Shown here in pieces: positions 1-4,917 of a DNA stretch of 19,683 nt. This stretch comes from an uncultured Verrucomicrobiota bacterium (GTDB lineage: Bacteria > Verrucomicrobiota > Kiritimatiellia > RFP12 > UBA1067). The stretch is taken from contig CAMEZU010000009.1 of the NCBI GenBank assembly GCA_945947925.1, positions 1-19,683 of the forward strand, read 5' to 3'. Position 1 is the stretch's first letter. Every line of letters starts with the position of its first letter. A program made the position numbers and the translations under genes. The notes beneath the pieces were generated by a model, which was not told the origin of the DNA, ran no database searches, and was given only the letters and a program-made list of their open reading frames with translations.

Positions 1-683
1 GCCTCGTCCGGCAGGCGCCCGAACTTCTCCAGGCACTGGCGGCGCGCCTCGTCGCCGATCACGCGCTGGAAGTCGCGAACCATCTCCGGATACGGATAGG
101 GCCCCGCCACCGTGCCGATCACGTAGAACGTGTCATCGCAGTTGGTGACCCAGTCGCGGAGCGCCTCGTTCATTGCGTCCTTGAGGGTCGCCGACCCTTC
201 CTCGACCGCCACGACGCGCGCGCCGAGCATCTGCATGCGCTGCACGTTCGGCGCCTGGCGCTTCACGTCGATCGCGCCCATGTAGACGTCGCACGGCAGG
301 CCCAGGAGCGCCGCCACGGTCGCCGTCGCGACGCCGTGCATGCCCGCGCCCGTCTCGGCGATGAGCCGCTTCTTGCCCATGCGCTTCGCAAGGAGCGCCT
401 GGCCGATCGTGTTGTTCACCTTGTGCGCGCCCGTGTGGTTGAGGTCCTCGCGCTTGAGGACGATCGTCGCGCCGCCGAGATGCGCCGAGAGGCGCTTGCA
501 GACGGTGATCGGCGACTCGCGTCCGACGTAGTCGCGCAGGATCTCATGGAATTCGCGCTGGAATTCGGGATCCTTCTTCGCCTCCTCGTAGGCGGCGGCG
601 AGTTCGTTCAGGGGTCCCATCAACGTTTCGGCGACATACTGTCCGCCGTAGGGTCCGAAGTGTCCTTTGGGTTTCATAGGCAT
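1..683 (-). CDS. trpB: tryptophan synthase beta chain (TrpB), 3' part cut off by the window edge
   Basis: TrpB condenses indole with L-serine to give L-tryptophan, using pyridoxal phosphate, in the alpha2-beta2 synthase complex. The visible 227 residues start [20 protein letters not shown], a typical TrpB N-terminus. They include [16 protein letters not shown], whose Lys (about residue 88) is the PLP-binding lysine, followed by AETGAGMHG, which contains the catalytic glutamate region. The full protein is normally about 400 residues, so roughly the last 40% lies outside the window. The start could be ATG 683 or ATG 677; neither has a clear ribosome binding site, and the 49-base gap behind trpC is AT-rich and repetitive. 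It is the last visible gene of the trp operon; trpA would be expected next, outside the window. Confidence 0.96.
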   Translation of the reverse strand, partial: MPMKPKGHFGPYGGQYVAETLMGPLNELAAAYEEAKKDPEFQREFHEILRDYVGRESPITVCKRLSAHLGGATIVLKREDLNHTGAHKVNNTIGQALLAKRMGKKRLIAETGAGMHGVATATVAALLGLPCDVYMGAIDVKRQAPNVQRMQMLGARVVAVEEGSATLKDAMNEALRDWVTNCDDTFYVIGTVAGPYPYPEMVRDFQRVIGDEARRQCLEKFGRLPDE

Positions 684-710
684 TGAATAGTGAGTATTGA
701 TTATTGAATA
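683..710 (+). repeat. degenerate AT-rich heptamer repeat in the trpC-trpB gap
   Basis: Read on the plus strand, four successive 7-base units follow one another without gaps: TTGAATA, GTGAGTA, TTGATTA, TTGAATA. All have G and A at positions 3 and 4. The tract is far more AT-rich than its surroundings, fills most of the 49-base gap between trpC and trpB, and abuts the trpB start codon. The outer part also reads as a near-palindrome (ATTATT, one base, AATAAT). No ribosome binding site for trpB is visible in it. Confidence 0.6.
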
Positions 711-732
711 ATGGTGGAACTTTTAAAACCTG

Positions 733-1521
733 TCATTCCCCGCAGAGCTCGCGCAGCTTCGCTCCCGGGTCGGGGGCACGCATGAGGGTCGTGCCGATCA
801 GGAAGCCGTCGGCGCCGGCGGCCTTGACCTTGAGGAGGTCCTCCCGCGTCTTGAGTCCGCTCTCGCCGATCTTCACGATGCCGTCCGGAATCTTCGCAAC
901 GAGTTCGGCCGTGAGGTTCGGATCGGTCCTGAACGTGCGGAGGTCCCGACAGTTGACGCCCATCAGCTTCGCGCCGACGCCGGCCGCGCGCCGGACCTCC
1001 TCCTCGGTGTGCGTCTCGACGAGCGCCGTGAGCCCGACGTCGTGCGCAAGGCCGAGGAGCTCCGCAAGCTTCGCGTCGTCCAGCACGGCCGCGATCAGCA
1101 GACAGGCGTCCGCGCCCGCCGCGCGGGCGTTCAGCACCTGATACGGCGTCGTGAGGAAATCCTTGTCGAGCAGCGGTGTCTCCACCGTCTGTCGCACGGC
1201 CTTGAGGTAGGCCTCGCCGCCCAGGAAGCGGTGCGGCTCGCAGAGGACGCTCATCGCGGCCGCGCCGTTCTCCGCATACGCCCGGGCGATCGCGACCGGG
1301 TCGAAGTCGGGACGGATCAGGCCCTCGCTCGGACTCGCCTTCTTCAGTTCGGCGATGACGTGCAGCCCCTCGTCCGCAAACGCCGCACAAAAGTCCCGTG
1401 CCGGCGCCATTGCGGCAATGCGGCGCTCGAGTTCGGCCGCGGAAACAGTCTTCGCCTGTTCCTCGGCGTCGGCCCGGCGGAGGGCCGAAAGTTCTTCCAG
1501 AATGTCCATGGTTCGTTTCAT
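733..1521 (-). CDS. trpC: indole-3-glycerol-phosphate synthase (TrpC)
   Basis: TrpC closes the indole ring of carboxyphenylamino-deoxyribulose phosphate to give indole-3-glycerol phosphate. The 262-residue protein covers one complete TIM-barrel domain. Active-site residues of the family are visible: AELKKASPSEG (Lys60), LCE (Glu95), LLDKDF (Lys120), LVETH (Glu169), GVNCRDL (Asn190) and IGESGL (Glu220, Ser221). It is monofunctional: no TrpF domain follows. The start at ATG 1521 overlaps the trpD stop as ATGA, suggesting translational coupling; ATG 1509 (MDILEEL) is an alternative. Oddly, this reading frame is open far upstream, through trpD, into the trpG frame (see the finding on trpG). Confidence 0.97.
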   Translation of the reverse strand: MKRTMDILEELSALRRADAEEQAKTVSAAELERRIAAMAPARDFCAAFADEGLHVIAELKKASPSEGLIRPDFDPVAIARAYAENGAAAMSVLCEPHRFLGGEAYLKAVRQTVETPLLDKDFLTTPYQVLNARAAGADACLLIAAVLDDAKLAELLGLAHDVGLTALVETHTEEEVRRAAGVGAKLMGVNCRDLRTFRTDPNLTAELVAKIPDGIVKIGESGLKTREDLLKVKAAGADGFLIGTTLMRAPDPGAKLRELCGE

Positions 1522-2570
1522 GCGTCGACGCGATGGGGAGACGTTGCGGTGACGAGCGCGGCGAGCTTGGCCCTGGCCGCGCCGCTGTCGATTGCCTGCT
1601 CGGCCAGCTTCACGCCGTCCTCGAGCGTGTCGGCCTTGCCGCCGGCGACGATCGCAGCGGCGGCGTTGAGGGCCGCCGCGTGACGGTAGGCGCCCTTCTC
1701 GCCGCCCAGGACGCGGCGCGTGATCGCCGCATTCTCTTCGGGCGTGCCGCCGGCAATCGCCTCGATCGGGTCCGTGCGGCCGAAGAGCCGCTCGGGATCG
1801 ACGGTCGTCTCGAGGACGTAGCCGTCCTCGCGCAGAATCGTCAGGTGGGAGAGGCCCGAGACGCTCAGCTCGTCCAGGTACTTGACCGACCCGTCCGCCT
1901 GCGGCACCTCGCCGCAGAAGACGAGCGCGCGCGTCGTTCCGAGGGCCTTGAGGGCCGAGACATAGATCGGAACGATCTCCGGGGCGTAGACGCCGAGCGC
2001 GTGGCGCGTGACGTCCGCCGGATTCGTGAGCGGACCGAGCAGGTTGAAGACCGTCCGGTACGGCAACGCCTTGCGCACGGGCGCGGCGTACATCATCGCC
2101 GGATGGCAGCGGTTCGCGAAGCAGAAGCCGATACCGTTTTCCGCGATGGACCGCTCCACGCCCTCGAGCGGTGTGAGGAGGTCGTAGCCGAGCGCCGCGA
2201 GGCAGTCCGCCGAGCCCGACTGGGAGGTGGACGCCTTGTTGCCGTGCTTGGCGATCGTCACGCCCGCGCCTGCGGCCACGAGCGCCGCCGTCGTCGAACA
2301 GTTGAACGTGCCGAAGCCGTCCCCGCCCGTGCCGACGATGTCGACCGCGTCCTTCGGCGCCTTCACCTTGATGCCCGCTCCGCGCATGGCGCGCGCCGCA
2401 CCCGTCACCTCGGTCGCGGTCGGACCGTTCATCTGCATCGCGGTCAGGAGCGCCGCGATGAGGACGGGGTTCGTCACCTCGCCGTTCATGATCTCGCGGA
2501 ACGTGGCGTAAGCCTCGTCCGCCGTCAGGTGCGCGCCCGTCTGGGCCTTCTTCAAGGTCTCGATGATCAT
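1518..2570 (-). CDS. trpD: anthranilate phosphoribosyltransferase (TrpD)
   Basis: TrpD transfers the phosphoribosyl group of PRPP to anthranilate. The protein is 350 residues, the usual family length of about 340, beginning MIIETLKKAQ. The helical N-terminal part is followed by the PRPP-binding loop GTGGDGFGTFN (about residues 80-90) and KHGNKASTSQSGSADCLAALG (108-128), both diagnostic of the family. It is a separate protein, not fused to TrpG. GGAG lies about 12 bases before the ATG. The gene ends in an ATGA overlap with trpC. Upstream, its own frame is open back to the TAG at 2604-2606, which is the stop expected for trpG but lies out of the trpG frame. Confidence 0.97.
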   Translation of the reverse strand: MIIETLKKAQTGAHLTADEAYATFREIMNGEVTNPVLIAALLTAMQMNGPTATEVTGAARAMRGAGIKVKAPKDAVDIVGTGGDGFGTFNCSTTAALVAAGAGVTIAKHGNKASTSQSGSADCLAALGYDLLTPLEGVERSIAENGIGFCFANRCHPAMMYAAPVRKALPYRTVFNLLGPLTNPADVTRHALGVYAPEIVPIYVSALKALGTTRALVFCGEVPQADGSVKYLDELSVSGLSHLTILREDGYVLETTVDPERLFGRTDPIEAIAGGTPEENAAITRRVLGGEKGAYRHAAALNAAAAIVAGGKADTLEDGVKLAEQAIDSGAARAKLAALVTATSPHRVDA

Positions 2571-2590
2571 CGTTTCGTTCTCCGTCTTTC

Positions 2591-2607
2591 GTAGACGCGG
2601 CGTCTAC
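2591..2607. repeat. inverted repeat at the trpG 3' end
   Basis: The 17-base sequence is a perfect inverted repeat with 8-base arms (GTAGACGC and GCGTCTAC) around one central base. In RNA this would be a 7-bp stem with a 3-base loop. It contains the out-of-frame TAG that looks like the displaced trpG stop, and lies 21 bases before the trpD start. No T-tract follows, so it is not a terminator. It could affect ribosome movement at the trpG-trpD junction, but that is inference. Confidence 0.6.
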
Positions 2608-3168
2608 ACGCTCCAGGAAGTTCTTCAGCTGGTTGATGCCGTTCGGCGTGCCGATCGACTCGGGGTGGTACTGCAGGGACTCGATCGGCAGCGTCTTGTG
2701 CCGGAGGCCCATGATCTCACCGTCCTCGGCCTCGGCCGTGATCGCGAAGCAGTCCGGCAACGTCGCGCGGTCCACCGCGAGCGAATGGTAGCGCATCGCG
2801 AGCATGCCCTGCGGGAAGCCCTTGAAGAGGCCCTTCCCGTCGTGCTTCAGGGCGGAGGTCTTGCCGTGCATCAGCTTCTTCGCGGAGACGATCTTCCCGC
2901 CGAAGGCCTGGGCGATGGACTGGTGTCCGAGGCAGACGCCCAGGATCGGGACCTTGCCCGCGAAACATTTGATCGCCGCAAGGGTGATGCCCGCCGAATC
3001 GGGGTTGCCCGGGCCCGGCCCGAAGACGACCGCGGCGGGCTTCATCGCCTCGATCTCGTCGAGCGTGGCGGCGTCGTTCTTGACGACCTTCACGTCCGCG
3101 CCCAGCATCCCCAGTTCCTGGACGATGTTGTAGGTGAAGGAGTCGTAGTTATCGATAAAAAGGATCAT
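2604..3168 (-). CDS. trpG: anthranilate synthase glutamine amidotransferase subunit (TrpG), reading frame disturbed at the 3' end
   Basis: TrpG hydrolyses glutamine and passes ammonia to TrpE for anthranilate synthesis. The class I amidotransferase triad is complete: Cys79 in GVCLGHQ, and His168 and Glu170 in QYHPES. The N-terminus MILFIDNYDSFTYN and the C-terminus LKNFLER match the family, giving the expected 188 residues or so. TAAGGA, overlapping the trpE stop, serves as ribosome binding site; the gap to trpE is 11 bases. The anomaly is that no stop codon occurs in this frame after LKNFLERV. The nearest TAG (2604-2606), exactly where TrpG should end, is shifted by one base, and the trpG frame stays open through trpD into trpC. 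The 3' coordinate given is that shifted TAG. An indel, an assembly error or real frameshifting are all possible. Confidence 0.88.
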
Positions 3169-3179
3169 GGCGGCGTTCC

Positions 3180-4622
3180 TTACAAAGCAGCTGCAAATGT
3201 CGCGGCGGCGAAGATGGCCTTCGACTTGTTGATCGTCTCCTGGTATTCCTTGAGCGGATCCGAATCGGCGACGATGCCGGCGCCGGCGCGCATCACGAGT
3301 TGGCGTCCCTCGAGCATCATCGTGCGGATGACGATCGCGAAGTTCATGTCCCCCGTGTAGCTGAAGTAGCCGGCCGCGCCGCCATAGATGCCGCGCGGAG
3401 ACTTCTCGTACTCGGCGAGGAGCTCCATCGCGCGTACCTTCGGCGCGCCCGAGAGCGTGCCGGCGGGGAAGGTCGCCTCGAGGAGGTCGAAGGCGTCCAT
3501 CTTCTTCCCGTCGAGCCGGCCCGTCACGGTCGAGACGAGGTGCATCACGTGCGAGTAGCGCTCGACGTAGGCGTAGCGGTCGACGTTGACGGACCCGATC
3601 TCGCACACGCGGCCGAGGTCGTTGCGGCCGAGGTCCACGAGCATCACGTGCTCGGCGCGCTCCTTCGGGTCCGCAAGCAGCTCCTGCTCGAGCGCGACGT
3701 CCTCGGCGGGCGTCTTGCCGCGCGGACGCGTGCCGGCGATCGGACAGGTCGAGGCGACGCCCTTCTCGAGCTTCACGAGCTCCTCGGGCGAGGACCCGAT
3801 CAGCGTCTTCTTGCCGAGCTTGAGGAAGAAGTTGTACGGGGACGGATTCACCATGCGGAGCGCGCGGTAGAGCGACAGCGCCGGGATGTCCGTCTCGGCC
3901 GTGAACTTCTGCGACGGGACGATCTGGATGACCTCGCCCGCCTTGATCGCGGCCTTGCACTTGACGACGATGTCCTCGAACTCCTCGGGCGTCATCTCCG
4001 GCTTGAACGGCGTCACCGTCGGGTTCGTCGGCTTTACGCGCGTCTTCACGTAGTTCGCGATCGACTCGGCCGAGAGGAGCCGGCGGTAGATCGCCTCGAT
4101 CGCATTCATCGTCTTCTCGTACGTCGCGTGCGCGTCGCCGTTCTCGACGCCCGTCACCTTGGAGACGATCGCCGTCTGGCGGACCGCGTCGAAGATGACG
4201 AGCGTGTCCGTGAAGAGAAACGCCGCGGTCGGCGTCCCCGGTTCGCGCGTCAGGCCGACGCGCGGCACGAAGGTCTTCACGACGTCGTAGGCGAAGTAGC
4301 CGATCGCACCGCCCTGCAGGCTCGGGAGCTCCGGTGCCGGCGTGAAGGCGCGGCCCGCGACGTACTTGCGCAGCTCGGGCATCGGATTCCAGCCGTTCGT
4401 CTCCTCGTACGTGCCGTACGGATCGATGCCCAGGTAGGAGTAGCGCGCCACGGCCTCGCCGCCGGCGACGGACTCCAGCAGGAACACGGCCTCGTCGTCC
4501 GCAACGCGCGTCAGGACCGACACGGGCGTCTCGCGGTCCGCCAGGAACTCGCGGAAGACCGGCGTACGCACCCCGCCCGCGGTGCGCTTCACGAACTCCT
4601 CTTCGCTCAAGCACTTCAACAT
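3180..4622 (-). CDS. trpE: anthranilate synthase component I (TrpE)
   Basis: TrpE converts chorismate to anthranilate with ammonia supplied by TrpG; it is the committed and feedback-regulated step. The 480-residue protein has the N-terminal regulatory domain with the LLES motif (48-51) that forms part of the tryptophan inhibition site in characterised enzymes. The chorismate-binding domain follows, with IAGTRPRGK, DLGRNDLGRVC, FPAGTLSGAPKVRAMEL, GIYGGAAGYFSYTGDMNFA and AGAGIVADSDP. I chose ATG 4622 because AGGAGG lies 8 bases upstream; a longer open frame starting at 4733 runs through the attenuator and is not the real start. It is the first structural gene behind the trp attenuator. Confidence 0.97.
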   Translation of the reverse strand: MLKCLSEEEFVKRTAGGVRTPVFREFLADRETPVSVLTRVADDEAVFLLESVAGGEAVARYSYLGIDPYGTYEETNGWNPMPELRKYVAGRAFTPAPELPSLQGGAIGYFAYDVVKTFVPRVGLTREPGTPTAAFLFTDTLVIFDAVRQTAIVSKVTGVENGDAHATYEKTMNAIEAIYRRLLSAESIANYVKTRVKPTNPTVTPFKPEMTPEEFEDIVVKCKAAIKAGEVIQIVPSQKFTAETDIPALSLYRALRMVNPSPYNFFLKLGKKTLIGSSPEELVKLEKGVASTCPIAGTRPRGKTPAEDVALEQELLADPKERAEHVMLVDLGRNDLGRVCEIGSVNVDRYAYVERYSHVMHLVSTVTGRLDGKKMDAFDLLEATFPAGTLSGAPKVRAMELLAEYEKSPRGIYGGAAGYFSYTGDMNFAIVIRTMMLEGRQLVMRAGAGIVADSDPLKEYQETINKSKAIFAAATFAAAL

Positions 4623-4650
4623 GTTCGATCCTCCTGTAGCTTTAAATCCG

Positions 4651-4693
4651 CAAAACAAAAACGGCCTCGCTTCCTTCTTCGAAGCGGGGCCGT
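4651..4693 (-). terminator. trp attenuator (3:4 hairpin, intrinsic terminator)
   Basis: Read on the minus strand, ACGGCCCCGCTTC (4693-4681) pairs with GAAGCGAGGCCGT (4673-4661) around a 7-base loop. This is a 13-bp stem with a single mismatch, followed by TTTTTGTTTT. It lies between the Trp-rich leader ORF and the trpE ribosome binding site, the standard place for a transcription attenuator. Confidence 0.93.
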
Positions 4694-4753
4694 CTGCCTT
4701 TTCCGTGTGTATGAGAATAACAACGGGGTTCACCTCGCTTCGTTAGCCAGGCG
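4681..4753 (-). promoter_or_regulatory. competing trp leader hairpins (regions 1, 2 and 3)
   Basis: Region 1, CGCCTGGCT (4753-4745), lies directly after the three Trp codons. It can pair in 8 of 9 positions with region 2, AGCGAGGTG (4739-4731), across a 5-base loop. Region 2, GAAGCGAGG (4741-4733), repeats the first nine bases of region 4 and so can instead pair with region 3, CCCCGCTTC (4689-4681). A ribosome stalled at the Trp codons would cover region 1 and allow the 2:3 antiterminator. A ribosome reaching the leader stop would cover region 2 and leave the 3:4 terminator. Confidence 0.88.
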
Positions 4754-4786
4754 CCACCACCAGTTGTTGTTCTTGATGAAGTTCAT
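4730..4786 (-). CDS. trpL: trp operon leader peptide, 18 aa with three consecutive Trp
   Basis: The small ORF encodes MNFIKNNNWWWRLANEAR and ends in TGA. Three adjacent TGG codons sense charged tRNA-Trp. AGAGG lies 8 bases before the ATG, giving a usable ribosome binding site. The ORF starts about 20 bases after the -10 box, and its stop codon falls on region 2 of the attenuator, as in the enterobacterial model. The peptide itself needs no function; its translation is the sensor. The product is too short for similarity searching, so the call rests on the codons and the surrounding hairpins. Confidence 0.93.
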   Translation of the reverse strand: MNFIKNNNWWWRLANEAR

Positions 4787-4805
4787 TGTTAACCTCTGTC
4801 CGCGA

Positions 4806-4835
4806 ATTATAGCACAAGGCTGATTCGGACCACAA
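4806..4835 (-). promoter_or_regulatory. trp operon promoter
   Basis: On the minus strand there is a perfect -10 box TATAAT (4811-4806) with the extended element TG one base upstream (TGCTATAAT). A weak -35 candidate TTGTGG (4835-4830) sits 18 bases away. Transcription would start near 4799, a dozen bases before the leader ATG. I see no clear operator; control by attenuation seems sufficient. Confidence 0.8.
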
Positions 4836-4897
4836 GGGGGAAAATGAAAAAATCGCCTTCACAGAAAACCCGCGCAAGAGGTGTCGCCGTCCGTCGG
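4836..4897. other. divergent trp/polA intergenic region, core
   Basis: Between the two divergent promoters lie about 60 bases with an A-rich patch (GAAAATGAAAAAATC) on the plus strand. I see no ORF, RNA gene or clear operator here. The whole gap from the trpL start to the polA start is about 130 bases. Confidence 0.6.
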
Positions 4898-4912
4898 CTT
4901 GTGCTATAATTC
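4898..4912 (+). promoter_or_regulatory. polA promoter, extended -10 type
   Basis: TATAAT at 4905-4910 is preceded by TG at 4902-4903 (TGCTATAAT); no -35 box is recognisable at 16-18 bases. The 15 bases CTTGTGCTATAATTC are identical to the core of the divergent trp promoter (4804-4818, opposite strand). Only seven bases separate the -10 box from the polA ATG, so the transcript probably begins at or within a base or two of the start codon. Confidence 0.8.
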
Positions 4913-4917
4913 ACCTT

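Noticed and set aside
733..4614. A single open frame of about 1290 codons on the minus strand covering trpE to trpC
   Set aside because: Only the trpG and trpC parts encode recognisable proteins; the trpE and trpD parts are out-of-frame, Arg-rich shadow sequence kept open by high GC. The real issue, trpG lacking its stop, is reported separately.
4623..4733. An N-terminal extension of TrpE from a start at 4733
   Set aside because: The extra residues are encoded by the attenuator hairpin; AGGAGG directly before ATG 4622 fixes the start.
4719..4768. A second possible pairing in the trp leader (AACAAC at 4768-4763 with GTTGTT at 4724-4719)
   Set aside because: It leaves region 2 in the loop and does not explain control as well as the 1:2 pairing at 4753-4731; it may be incidental.
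3300..4823. A 507-codon plus-strand open frame opposite trpE
   Set aside because: It is antisense to a clearly conserved gene, rich in Arg, His, Asp and Val as expected of a GC-driven shadow, and has no recognisable motif.
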